Shown: positions 34,845-42,988 of the stretch, in pieces
Layout of the letters: every line of letters begins with the position of its first letter
Position numbering within the stretch: the first letter of the stretch is position 1
Assembly: GCA_025464095.1 (NCBI GenBank)
Contig: JAODMF010000013.1
Location: 1 to 64,000, forward strand
From: Glaciihabitans sp.
GTDB taxonomy: Bacteria > Actinomycetota > Actinomycetes > Actinomycetales > Microbacteriaceae
Reading direction: 5' to 3'
Length of the DNA stretch: 64,000 nucleotides
Made by a program: the position numbers and the translations under genes
Notes under the pieces: generated by a model
What the model saw: the letters and a program-made list of their open reading frames with translations, nothing else
The model's database searches: none
Told to the model about the DNA's origin: nothing

Positions 34845-34933
34845 CAATCTGCAAGGCCGCCGCGGGCACCCGAGGCCGCCAGCCGCACGCCGCGGGCCGC
34901 CGCCCCAGGCGGCCAGCCCCGCCTGGGCCCCAC

Positions 34934-36067
34934 TCACAGCGAAACGCCGACCAGAACCGGTTCCGGCTGCAACAGGATGCCGAACTCGGCCATCACGCGC
35001 GCCTGCACGTAGCGGGCCAGTTCCGCGATCTCGGCCGCCGTCGCCCCGCCGCGATTCACAATCGCGAGGGTGTGCTTGGTCGAAATCCCGGCCCGGGAGC
35101 CGGGCAGGGAGAATCCGCGACGAATGCCCGCCCGTTCGATCAGCCATGCCGCGCTGAGTTTGACCCGATAGTCGCCCGGGGTGCGGGCGGGCGGCTCCTC
35201 GCCGAGAGGCAGCACGAGGTCCGGCTCATCGGGTGCGGTCGGCCAGCTCGGAACTTCGGCCGGGAGCCCGCGCGCGAAATTCTCGGTGACGATCGGGTTC
35301 GTGAAGAAGGACCCCGCGCTGAACGAGTCGGGGTCGGCAACGTCCCAGAGCATCCCCTTGCTCGCCCGGAGTGCGAGCACGGTGGCGCGCAGGTCGTCAA
35401 TCGGCACGCGCGCGCCGATGCGCACTCCGAGGGAGTCGGCGAGCTGCGCGTATCCGACCGGCTGGCTCAGCGCCTGGTGGCCATCCCGCTCCTCGGTCAG
35501 TTCGAGGTCGATCGAGAGCACGACGCCGGCGCGAGCACCATGCTTGAGCACCGAGGTGCGGTAGCCGAGGCCCAACTGCGACGCCGGAATGGTCTGCGCC
35601 TCGCCCGTCTCATAGTCGAGAAACTCGACGGACAGCAGCGAGCTTGCGAGCTCCTGCCCATACGCCCCGATGTTCTGGATCGGTGCCGCTCCCACCGACC
35701 CGGGGATGCCGGAGAGCGACTCGATCCCCGCCCATCCGTTCGCGACGGTGTGGGCGACCAACCCGTCCCACGGCTCGCCGGCCTGCACCCTCAGCCGCAC
35801 CGTGCGGTCGTTCAGGTACGCCGACGGCCGAACCGCGGGCGTGGTGCGCTGCAGCCGCTGGATGCCACGCGTCACGATTCGCACGACCGTTCCGTCGAAT
35901 CCGTCGTCACTGAACACGACGTTGGACCCGCCGCCGAGAACCATCCAATCGCTCCCGCGCGCCCACAACGACCGCATCACGTCGACGAGTTCGCCGGTCA
36001 GCGCCGGGGCGACCACGCTGTGCGCTTCACCACCGACGCGCAGCGTCGTCAGGTCCGCGAGCCTCAT
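34934..36067 (-). CDS. murB: UDP-N-acetylenolpyruvoylglucosamine reductase
   Basis: 377 residues, the longer actinobacterial form. FAD-binding motifs TTLRVGGEA near 7-15, VLGGGSNVVFSDDGF near 43-57 and GIPGSVGAAPIQNIGAYGQE near 120-139, and the catalytic Ser in SAGSFFTNP. It makes UDP-N-acetylmuramate with NADPH for peptidoglycan. The ATG overlaps the stop of the MaoC-type gene by 4 bases, so the three genes 36917-34934 form one operon. Confidence 0.95.
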   Translation of the reverse strand: MRLADLTTLRVGGEAHSVVAPALTGELVDVMRSLWARGSDWMVLGGGSNVVFSDDGFDGTVVRIVTRGIQRLQRTTPAVRPSAYLNDRTVRLRVQAGEPWDGLVAHTVANGWAGIESLSGIPGSVGAAPIQNIGAYGQELASSLLSVEFLDYETGEAQTIPASQLGLGYRTSVLKHGARAGVVLSIDLELTEERDGHQALSQPVGYAQLADSLGVRIGARVPIDDLRATVLALRASKGMLWDVADPDSFSAGSFFTNPIVTENFARGLPAEVPSWPTAPDEPDLVLPLGEEPPARTPGDYRVKLSAAWLIERAGIRRGFSLPGSRAGISTKHTLAIVNRGGATAAEIAELARYVQARVMAEFGILLQPEPVLVGVSL

Positions 36068-36471
36068 GCCCCGGCCAGCGTCACCCGAACCTGGGCTTTT
36101 CCGAGAACTGTGGCGTCGTTGAAGGTCACCGTGAGGTCGATGCGCGCGCCCTCATCGTCGACCACGCCGACCTTCGCGACAACCGTCAGGTCGGCACCGG
36201 TCTCGGGGTCGACGAGCACAGGGCGGGTGAACCGCACCTGGTAGTCGACAACCGCACCCGCGGTACCGAGCCAGTCGACTACTGGCTGCACGGCGATGCC
36301 CATCGTGAGCATGCCGTGCGCGATGACACCCTCGAGGCCGACGCTCCTTGCGACATCGTCACGGTAGTGGATCGGGTTGAAGTCACCGGATGCGCCCGCA
36401 TACCGAACGAGCGAATCGCGCGTCAGGTGGTACTGCTTCTCGGCGACCACGTCGCCAACCGCGAGCTCCAC
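36064..36471 (-). CDS. MaoC-family (R)-hydratase, HadB-like
   Basis: 135 residues from GTG 36471, whose first base overlaps the upstream stop (TAGTG). Single hot-dog domain with DFNPIHYRDDVARSVGLEGVIAHG near 30-53, which holds the catalytic Asp and His of (R)-specific enoyl hydratases. It resembles the HadB subunit of 3-hydroxyacyl-ACP dehydratase. With the upstream HadA-like protein it probably forms a dehydratase for fatty-acid or related synthesis. Confidence 0.85.
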   Translation of the reverse strand: MELAVGDVVAEKQYHLTRDSLVRYAGASGDFNPIHYRDDVARSVGLEGVIAHGMLTMGIAVQPVVDWLGTAGAVVDYQVRFTRPVLVDPETGADLTVVAKVGVVDDEGARIDLTVTFNDATVLGKAQVRVTLAGA

Positions 36472-36917
36472 TATTCGTCACCCCTCACGACGAGCGTCGA
36501 GGTGGCGGTGACCACGTGGGCTCCGGTCGCATCCACGATCGAGGATTCGGCCGTGACCATGTTGTGGCCGCCCAGTGACTTCACTGCCGCAACGGTGAGG
36601 GTTGCCGTGAGCTCGTCACCTGCCACGATGGGGCGGCTGTAGCTGAAGCGCTGGTCGCCGTGCACGACCCGGGCGAAGTCGATTCCTGCATCCGGCTCCG
36701 CAAGCAGCTGGGCGAGTGTCTGCTCCTGCACGACCACTGCGAAGGTGGGCGGGGCAACGACATCCGGGTATCCAGCAGCGCATGCCGCGGCCGGGTCGAA
36801 ATGAAGCGGACTGGTCGCGAAGACGGCGCGGGCGAACTCGCGCACCTTCTCGCGGCCGACGAGGTACGGCGGGGTGGGCGCGAACACGCGGCCCTGCAGC
36901 TCGGGGTTCACTGGCAC
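36471..36917 (-). CDS. FAS1-like dehydratase domain protein, HadA-like
   Basis: 148 residues from GTG 36917. Hot-dog domain of the UPF0336/HadA type (FSYSRPIVAGDELTATLTV near 90-108) lacking the catalytic His/Asp pair of MaoC proteins, as expected for the non-catalytic partner of HadB. First gene of the hadA-hadB-murB unit, an order conserved in many actinobacteria including species without mycolic acids. Confidence 0.85.
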   Translation of the reverse strand: MPVNPELQGRVFAPTPPYLVGREKVREFARAVFATSPLHFDPAAACAAGYPDVVAPPTFAVVVQEQTLAQLLAEPDAGIDFARVVHGDQRFSYSRPIVAGDELTATLTVAAVKSLGGHNMVTAESSIVDATGAHVVTATSTLVVRGDE

Positions 36918-37108
36918 GCGACCAGTTTAGCGGCGACGGTTTGCGGCACCGCGGCGATCCCGGCAGGTATCCGGCCCCTGAGTAACCCGGCCGGGAAAGT
37001 GAGTAACCGTGACCCTGATCGGCCCACCGACCCCTCCCCTACCTTCGGGAACGCAGCATCCACGCACGTGAATCCACCCACCAACCAACGTTCCAGGAGG
37101 AACCTTTC

Positions 37109-38311
37109 ATGACCACCATCCGTACCGCCGGCGCAGTGCTGGCAACCGCGGGCCTCGTTGCCGCGACCCTCGTCACCGGCGGGCTGTCCGCATCCGCTGC
37201 GGCACCGAGCAACGACAACTTCTCGGGCGCATTCGTCAAGTCCGGTGTCTCGTGGGGCCAGAGCTTCACCAACACCGAGGCGACGGTGCAGTCCGGTGAG
37301 AAGGTCTTCTTCGACGAGCTGCACAACACACGCTTCTTCAACACCGTGTGGGTGAAGTGGAAGGCTCCGGCGACAGGCGCGGTCACCATCACCACGAAGC
37401 TGTCGGCGCTCGACGACACCGCCCTCGCCGTCTACACCGGATCGACGATCACCAGCGCGAAGCGAATTGCCGTGAATGATGACGACGGATTCGCGAACCA
37501 CTACTCGACCATTACGAGCCTTGCGGTGAAGTCGGGTACGACCTACTACATCCAGACCGGCTCGGTCGGAATCAGCGCACCCGCGTCGACTGGCACAATC
37601 TTCATTGGACTGAGCGGCAGGTTCAACTCCCCGACCGGCGACAACAAGGGCAGCGCGATCCGCAAGTCCGGGCCAGTGTGGACCTCGAACGCAACGACGG
37701 TTGGATCGACCATCGAGCCCGTCTTCGAGCCCACCGCCAACCCGGCGCACTCCTCGAACCCGCGCCTCGACTCCGTCTGGTGGAAGTGGACCGCGCCCGC
37801 TACCGGCACCGCCACCATCAATGCGAAGCCCACCGGCACCGAGGGTGTCAGCCTGTACGTCGCGCTGTTCGAGCAGGACTCCGCCAACGGTTTCCTCGCG
37901 GTGCCGGGCGCATTCTCGAATGACGCGGTCAACGGCAAGACCTCGATTGTGGGCCAGACGGTCTACGCCGGCTTCACGTACTTCATCCAGGTCGGGTCGA
38001 CGAACTCGATCCAGGACAAGGTCGCGGTGGACTTCCACGCGACCTACACCGGACCGGTTATCTCGTCCGTGGCGGCATCCAGCGGCAAGCTGCAGGGCGG
38101 CAACCGCGTGACGATCACCGGAACCCGCCTGAGTGGCGTGACTTCCGTCGAGTTCGGCGGCGTCGCCGGAACCGGTCTCATCGTCACCTCGTCGAAGAAG
38201 ATCTCGGTTCTCGTGCCGGCCAGCCTGACCAAGCACCGCGTGGCCGTTCGCGTTCTGGGTTCCACGTCCTCCAGCGCAGTGAACACGGCGTCGCACTACA
38301 CCTACAAGTAA
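37109..38311 (+). CDS. secreted protein with C-terminal IPT/TIG domain
   Basis: 400 residues, with CAGGAGGAA 8 bases before the ATG. The signal peptide ends near SASAAAPS (about residue 31). Two related beta-rich modules follow (about 32-165 and 170-310), each with NDNFSGA- or NKGSAIRKSG-like starts and a VWVKWKAPATG/VWWKWTAPATG core. The last ~85 residues are an IPT/TIG immunoglobulin-like domain (ISSVAASSGKLQGGNRVTITG). No sorting or catalytic motif is seen. Probably a secreted binding or surface protein. A bidirectional terminator follows. Confidence 0.82.
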   Translation: MTTIRTAGAVLATAGLVAATLVTGGLSASAAAPSNDNFSGAFVKSGVSWGQSFTNTEATVQSGEKVFFDELHNTRFFNTVWVKWKAPATGAVTITTKLSALDDTALAVYTGSTITSAKRIAVNDDDGFANHYSTITSLAVKSGTTYYIQTGSVGISAPASTGTIFIGLSGRFNSPTGDNKGSAIRKSGPVWTSNATTVGSTIEPVFEPTANPAHSSNPRLDSVWWKWTAPATGTATINAKPTGTEGVSLYVALFEQDSANGFLAVPGAFSNDAVNGKTSIVGQTVYAGFTYFIQVGSTNSIQDKVAVDFHATYTGPVISSVAASSGKLQGGNRVTITGTRLSGVTSVEFGGVAGTGLIVTSSKKISVLVPASLTKHRVAVRVLGSTSSSAVNTASHYTYK

Positions 38312-38321
38312 CGCGGCACGC

Positions 38322-38359
38322 AAAAACCCCCGGTCGGCCGTCATGGCCGCCGGGGGTTT
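38322..38359. terminator. bidirectional terminator
   Basis: AACCCCCGG and CCGGGGGTT enclose CGGCC/GGCCG (one mismatch, loop GTCAT). A run of A on the left and T on the right means it can end both the plus-strand secreted-protein message and the minus-strand small-peptide message. Confidence 0.9.
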
Positions 38360-38399
38360 CTGGGTGGAACTTCTAGCGAATACGCCTAGTGGATGCTGC

Positions 38400-38483
38400 C
38401 TACTGGCAGCTGTCGCACTGGAGAAAGTCCATCGGGTCGACGGGTACAGCGTAGCCGCCGACGGTGTCGTTTTCGTTGTCCAT
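38400..38483 (-). CDS. 27-residue acidic peptide ending QCDSCQ
   Basis: Too short for normal gene finding. ATG 38483 is preceded by AGGGGG at a 6-base spacing; 28 codons end in TAG at 38400. The peptide has six acidic and no basic residues, starts MDNENDTVGG, contains YAVPVDPMDFL and ends QCDSCQ with two cysteines three residues apart. It has its own sigma-A-like promoter with an operator-like palindrome upstream and a terminator 41 bases downstream, so transcription as a separate unit is well supported. A signalling peptide, a ribosomally made and modified peptide precursor, or a metal/redox-responsive leader peptide are possible. No modification enzyme lies next to it. I do not recognise a family. 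Confidence 0.6.
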   Translation of the reverse strand: MDNENDTVGGYAVPVDPMDFLQCDSCQ

Positions 38484-38534
38484 ATGGACCCCCTAAGTCT
38501 TGATTCACGCCTCGCGTCTGCGGGGTGAGTACTT

Positions 38535-38567
38535 ACTATATAACCGGAATGACAGCGATGTCATTCC
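38535..38567 (-). promoter_or_regulatory. promoter and 22-bp palindrome for the small peptide
   Basis: Minus-strand -35 ATGACA (38559-38564) and -10 TATAGT (38535-38540) are 18 bases apart, each one mismatch from consensus. A perfect inverted repeat GGAATGACA/TGTCATTCC with a 4-base spacer (38546-38567) covers the -35 element and would let a dimeric repressor block it. Confidence 0.65.
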
Positions 38568-38638
38568 ACAACATCTAGTGTTTTCGGCGTGTCGCGTTTC
38601 TTTTCAGAATACCCGCCACCACCGACACCCGGGGATGC

Positions 38639-39655
38639 TCAGAGCTCGAGCACGGGCAGGTCGTTTTTCCACTTCAGCGGCAGCGTGTTGACACCGCGAT
38701 AGACGATGGCGGGGTCCCAGGAGTGGAAGATCAATCGGTCTCGTCCGTCCGGACCGGCCACCACATCCTGGCCACCGGGGCCGATATAGAGACCGTCTGT
38801 CTGCTGCGAGCTGAGGAACGGCCCGTTGTGCTTGGTGTACGGCCCGAGCAGTGACGTCGAATGCGCGTAGCCGATGGCGTAGCTGTCACCGCCATAGTCG
38901 TTCGCCGAGTAGAACAGCACGTAGTTGGCTCCGTGCTTCACCAGCGTGGGCGCCTCGATCAGGGTGCCCTCCCATGCCTCGGTCTGCTTGAACAGCTTCG
39001 TGGTGCTGCCGACCAGCGAGAGGCCATCGTCCGACAGCCGGGAGATCTGGATGTAGGTGTCGAAGCCGCAGCAGTTGCCGTCGTTCTTCCAGACCAGGTA
39101 GCGCGCGCCATCCGTGTCGACAAAGGTGCTCGGATCGATGGCGCCCCCCTCGGCGGCGTGACAGGTGATGGGTGCCGACGCATTCGACGTGAACGGACCG
39201 CTCGGGCTGGTGGATGTCGCAACCCCAATGCACTGCAGGCCGAGTTTCGTGTCGCGTGCCACGAAATACATGATGAAATGCCCCGGGGAGAGCTCCGAGA
39301 CATCCGGGGCCCAGGTGTTGCCCTTCGACGCCCAGCCGGGCAGGTGCGGGAGTGCGTCGGTGGGCGAGACCTTCCACGATGCGAGGTCGACGGAGGTCGC
39401 CTGCTGCACGTTGACGCTCGCGGTGTTCGTCGCATAGGCGTAATACGTGCCGCCCGACTTCATGACGTCGGGATCCGGAAAGTCCCTGTCGATCACGAAG
39501 GTGCCGCCGGGCTTGTCGGTTGCCCGTCCGGCGGAGCTGGGTTGAGCTGAGCCACCCGAGCACCCACCGAGAGCGGTCACGACCACGAGCGCCGTGAGCG
39601 CACCCAGCACGCGCGACAGCGCGCCCGTGCGCTGCACGCGCCGCGGCGACCGCAC
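38639..39655 (-). CDS. GH43-like lipoprotein glycosidase
   Basis: 338 residues from GTG 39655, one base after the permease stop and with AAAGG upstream; an in-frame TTG at 39694 is less likely. Signal peptide with lipobox VTALGGCSG (Cys near 31). The five-bladed GH43 fold is marked by the catalytic base in FPDPDV, the pKa-modulating Asp in GAIDPSTFVD and the general acid Glu in LIEAPTLVKHG. Such enzymes remove arabinose or xylose residues from plant glycans. Lipid-anchored, and last gene of the sugar import operon, so it would release sugar at the cell surface. Confidence 0.85.
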   Translation of the reverse strand: MRSPRRVQRTGALSRVLGALTALVVVTALGGCSGGSAQPSSAGRATDKPGGTFVIDRDFPDPDVMKSGGTYYAYATNTASVNVQQATSVDLASWKVSPTDALPHLPGWASKGNTWAPDVSELSPGHFIMYFVARDTKLGLQCIGVATSTSPSGPFTSNASAPITCHAAEGGAIDPSTFVDTDGARYLVWKNDGNCCGFDTYIQISRLSDDGLSLVGSTTKLFKQTEAWEGTLIEAPTLVKHGANYVLFYSANDYGGDSYAIGYAHSTSLLGPYTKHNGPFLSSQQTDGLYIGPGGQDVVAGPDGRDRLIFHSWDPAIVYRGVNTLPLKWKNDLPVLEL

Positions 39656-39656
39656 G

Positions 39657-40514
39657 CTAGCCTTTGATCCCCGAGCTCGCAACGCTCTCGACAATCTGCC
39701 TCTGGGCGATCGTGAACAGGATGAGCACTGGCACCGACGCGATGACCGCGCCGGCCATCAGGATGCCGAAGTGCGTCGAGTATGCCCCCTGCAGCACCGA
39801 CAGCCCCGGCTGCAGCGTCTGGTTGTCGGGTGTGAGCAGAACATAGATCGGCCACAGGAAGTCATTCCAGTTCGCGAGGAAGCTCAGCACCGCCAGGGTG
39901 GCGAGCGCCGGGCGTGACAGGGGAAGCACGATCTGCCAGAAGATCCGGAAGTCTCCGGCGCCATCCATCCGGGCGGCCTCCTCGATCTCCGCGGGCAGCC
40001 CGATGAAGAACTGGCGCAGGAAGAAGATGCCGAAGGCGCCGGCCGCCCCCGGGATCGTGATCGCCCAGATGCTGTCGAGCCATCCGAAGTTCTGCACGAT
40101 GAGGTAGTTCGGGATGAGGAAGATCACCGGCGGCACGAGCAGGGTCGTGATGATCGCCCCGAACACCAGCTTCTTGCCGCGGAACTCGAGGCGTGCCAGC
40201 GCATAGGCACCCGCGGATGCGGTGACGAGGATGAGCGCCGTCTGCAGGGAAGCCGCGGCCATGCTGTTGAGGAACCAGCGGAAGATCGGTTGCTGCCCCG
40301 ACGACAGCGTGTTGTACGCGTCGAGGGTGAACGGGTTCGGGAACGGGTTGATCGGCGAGTTGATCGCGTCGAAGTCGGTCTTGAACGACGTCAGGACCAC
40401 CCAGACGAGCGGCAGCAGGATGATCAGCGTGATGATGCCCAAAACGACGTAGAGCAGCACCTTCGCCGAGACGCGCGAGCCCGACCGGCGGGTTGCGGTT
40501 GCATTCGTGGTCAC
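39657..40514 (-). CDS. carbohydrate ABC transporter permease (MalG type)
   Basis: 285 residues, six membrane helices, EAA loop EEAARMDGAGDFRIFWQIVLP near 190-210. Third gene of the operon: binding protein, MalF-type permease, this gene, GH43 lipoprotein. Five bases separate it from the preceding permease. No ATPase gene is nearby; a shared MsiK-like ATPase elsewhere is likely. Confidence 0.92.
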   Translation of the reverse strand: MTTNATATRRSGSRVSAKVLLYVVLGIITLIILLPLVWVVLTSFKTDFDAINSPINPFPNPFTLDAYNTLSSGQQPIFRWFLNSMAAASLQTALILVTASAGAYALARLEFRGKKLVFGAIITTLLVPPVIFLIPNYLIVQNFGWLDSIWAITIPGAAGAFGIFFLRQFFIGLPAEIEEAARMDGAGDFRIFWQIVLPLSRPALATLAVLSFLANWNDFLWPIYVLLTPDNQTLQPGLSVLQGAYSTHFGILMAGAVIASVPVLILFTIAQRQIVESVASSGIKG

Positions 40515-40519
40515 TGGGT

Positions 40520-41458
40520 TCAGTTCCTCTCGCGCTGGAGGCGGAAGTTGATGATGCTGATGACCGCGAGGAAGGCGAACAGCACGTAGCTCATCGCCGA
40601 CGCCGCGCCCATCTGGTTCTGCGACAATCCTTCATCGGCGATGTACTGGATGGCCGTGCGGGTCGCGTGGCCGGGTCCACCGCGGGTGATGAGGTAGGAC
40701 TGCCCGAACATGTTCGCGGATGCGAGGATCGTCACCGTCGTGACGAACATCATCACGGGGCGAAGACCGGGCAGAGTCACGCTGAAGAATTTGCGCATGG
40801 TGCCCGCGCCATCCACCGACGCCGCGTCGTACAGGTCGGGGCTGATCCCCTTGAGGCCAGCGAGGATGATCACGGTATTGAAGCCGAGCGTCCACCACAC
40901 GGTAACGCCGATGAGCGTGAACCAGGCCCACGGAACATCAACCGTCCACGGGATGTCGGATGGCAGGCCCAGCGCGCCCAGCACGTGATTGAGAACGCCG
41001 AGTTGCGGGTCGAGGAGGTACTTCCAGATGACTCCGATGACAGCAACCCCGAGAACGTAAGGGGCAAAGAAGATCGCGCGGAACACGCTGCCGCCCCGGA
41101 TCTTGTTGTTGAGCAGCGCCGCAATGACGAGCGGGATGATCACGAGCAACGGCACGCTGCCGATCGTGAAGATGCCGGTGTTCTGCATGCTCTGCCAGAA
41201 GTCGCCAGAGGTCAGAGAGCCCGGAGTGAACAGCTGGATGTAGTTGCGCAGTCCAACGAATGGCTGGCTCGGAATCAACGGGTTCCACAGATGCAGGCTG
41301 ATCCACAGTCCGAACACGGCCGGCGCTATCACGAAGATCGTGAACAAAATGAGGAACGGCGCAAGAAAGAGGTAGGCCGTTCCGGTACGGCGGCGGACGC
41401 CCGCGCCCCGGGAGCGTGAGCTCCCGGGGGCGAGCGTCGGAAGGGCGGTATTAACCAC
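40520..41458 (-). CDS. carbohydrate ABC transporter permease (MalF type)
   Basis: 312 residues from GTG 41458, overlapping the binding-protein stop by 8 bases. Six membrane helices; the EAA-type loop reads YDAASVDGAGTMRKFFSVTLP near 215-235. The first ~22 codons form a strong hairpin (41406-41429). Forms a heterodimer with the MalG-type permease. Confidence 0.92.
   Translation of the reverse strand: MVNTALPTLAPGSSRSRGAGVRRRTGTAYLFLAPFLILFTIFVIAPAVFGLWISLHLWNPLIPSQPFVGLRNYIQLFTPGSLTSGDFWQSMQNTGIFTIGSVPLLVIIPLVIAALLNNKIRGGSVFRAIFFAPYVLGVAVIGVIWKYLLDPQLGVLNHVLGALGLPSDIPWTVDVPWAWFTLIGVTVWWTLGFNTVIILAGLKGISPDLYDAASVDGAGTMRKFFSVTLPGLRPVMMFVTTVTILASANMFGQSYLITRGGPGHATRTAIQYIADEGLSQNQMGAASAMSYVLFAFLAVISIINFRLQRERN
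41406..41429 (-). promoter_or_regulatory. intercistronic hairpin after the binding-protein gene
   Basis: Perfect 10-base arms CCCCGGGAGC and GCTCCCGGGG with a 4-base loop, 22 bases past the binding-protein stop and inside the first codons of the permease. It can hold back ribosomes and exonucleases, favouring the binding protein over the permeases. Confidence 0.55.
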
Positions 41459-42764
41459 CGTATTGTGCCTTGTTCTGGTCGAGCAGCTGGTTCGCCTGCG
41501 CTACGGCGTCGTCCAGCGCCTGCTTCGGCGACTTCTTGCCGAGCACGGCCTCGTTGACCGCGGTGGTGATGGTCGCATTGGCGTTGGCGATGCCGGGGGA
41601 AACCGTCTCGTAGTGCGCGTAGTCGAGCTCACCCAGGAAGGTCTTGAGGTTCGGGTACTTGGTCAGCAGCGACGCGTCGTTACGAACCGAGTTCTGCGCC
41701 GGCAGCTCACCCGTTGAGGCCCAGTCGAGCGAGTGGTCGTTCATCCACTGCACGAAAGTTGCGCTCGCCTTGGTCTTGTTGGGATCCTGCCCCTTGTTCG
41801 CCGGGAAGACCCAGTGCGTGGAGCTTGACCACACTGCCTTCTGCGTGCCGATCTGGGGCACCGGCGCGGCCGTCCAGGACACCTTGCTGAAGGCGTCATT
41901 CGTGGTCTGCCAGACACCGTTCCAGTTGAACGCCGTCTTTCCGCCGATCAGGGCGTTGATGTTGCCGTCCTGTGCCACCTTGGCGGGGCTGTAGCCCTTC
42001 TTGACCAGGTCCGACATCCAGGTGAGCGCCTTGACTCCCGCGTCGGAGTTGAACGTCGCCTTGCTGACGTCGCTGTTGTAGAGCTGGCCGCCGAACTGCC
42101 ACACGAGGGACTCAAACTCGAACGTTCCCGTGAATACGAAGCCGTCGACCCACTCACCCTGGACTCCCTTCGCCTTGAGGGCGTCGAGGGCCTTGACGTA
42201 GCTCGCCTGGTCGGTGGGAACGGCGTTCTCGTCCAGGCCGGCCTTCTTCAGCACGTCCTTGTTGATGTACAGGCCGAGCGGCGTGACGCTCCACGGGATC
42301 GCGTATTGCGAACCCTGGTAGTTGCCCGCCTTGAGAAGTCCGGTCGGGAAGTCGGCGTCGGCGTAGCCGAGGGACTTGACGATTGCGTCGCTCTTGAGCA
42401 GCAGGCCCTGTGCCGCGTAGGTCGCGATGTCGTCACCGTGCAGTACCGCAACATCCGGTCCCTTGCCCGCCTTGATCGCCAGCGGCATCTTCGCCGCGAT
42501 GTTGCCCCACTCGATCGGGACATCTTTCACGACGATGTTCTTGTGCTCTTTGTTGAACTGTGCGATCAGCTTGGGAACGAGAACGGGAGCCGCGCCGCCG
42601 GTCCAGCCATTCCAGAAGCTGATGGTGACCGCGGGGCCGGTGTACTTGCCTCCGCTGACTGTGCCAGCGTTTCCGCCGGTTCCGCCGCTGCAGGCCGCCA
42701 GCAGGATGCCGACGCCGAGCGCCGCTCCTGCCAACAGTCCGCGTCGAATAGAAATGCGTCTCAT
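41451..42764 (-). CDS. carbohydrate ABC transporter substrate-binding lipoprotein
   Basis: 437 residues from ATG 42764 (AAAGGAGAG upstream); the frame to 42938 crosses the promoter. Lipobox GILLAACSG with the lipidated Cys near residue 25. Family 1 solute-binding protein with SFWNGWTGGAAPVLVPKLIAQF at its start and AIPWSVTPLGLYINKDVLKKAG in the middle. First gene of the glycoside import operon, divergent from its LacI regulator, with an operator TTACAGCGCTGTAA between them. Confidence 0.92.
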   Translation of the reverse strand: MRRISIRRGLLAGAALGVGILLAACSGGTGGNAGTVSGGKYTGPAVTISFWNGWTGGAAPVLVPKLIAQFNKEHKNIVVKDVPIEWGNIAAKMPLAIKAGKGPDVAVLHGDDIATYAAQGLLLKSDAIVKSLGYADADFPTGLLKAGNYQGSQYAIPWSVTPLGLYINKDVLKKAGLDENAVPTDQASYVKALDALKAKGVQGEWVDGFVFTGTFEFESLVWQFGGQLYNSDVSKATFNSDAGVKALTWMSDLVKKGYSPAKVAQDGNINALIGGKTAFNWNGVWQTTNDAFSKVSWTAAPVPQIGTQKAVWSSSTHWVFPANKGQDPNKTKASATFVQWMNDHSLDWASTGELPAQNSVRNDASLLTKYPNLKTFLGELDYAHYETVSPGIANANATITTAVNEAVLGKKSPKQALDDAVAQANQLLDQNKAQYGG

Positions 42765-42882
42765 CGTGCTCTCCTTTGAGTTGGTGCAGGTTTGACTTCG
42801 TGCAGGTTCAATCGGTGCGTATGTGCCTGGCGCCGTGGGGGTCGTGCTGTGGAGGCAGGCGCGGGCGCTCCCTTTCCGCAAT

Positions 42883-42896
42883 TTACAGCGCTGTAA
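42883..42896. promoter_or_regulatory. LacI operator TTACAGCGCTGTAA
   Basis: A perfect 14-base CG-centred palindrome in the divergent promoter region. Its 12-base core TACAGCGCTGTA occurs again ahead of the GH2 gene, on the other side of the regulator, which makes it very likely the binding site of the LacI protein encoded between them. Confidence 0.8.
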
Positions 42897-42988
42897 GCCG
42901 AGTGTCAATCGCCCCCAGGGGGTTGCATTCGGTACCAACGACTCTGGGTAGAGTTCTTCTCAGCGCACACAGCGGGGAGAACCAGGCA

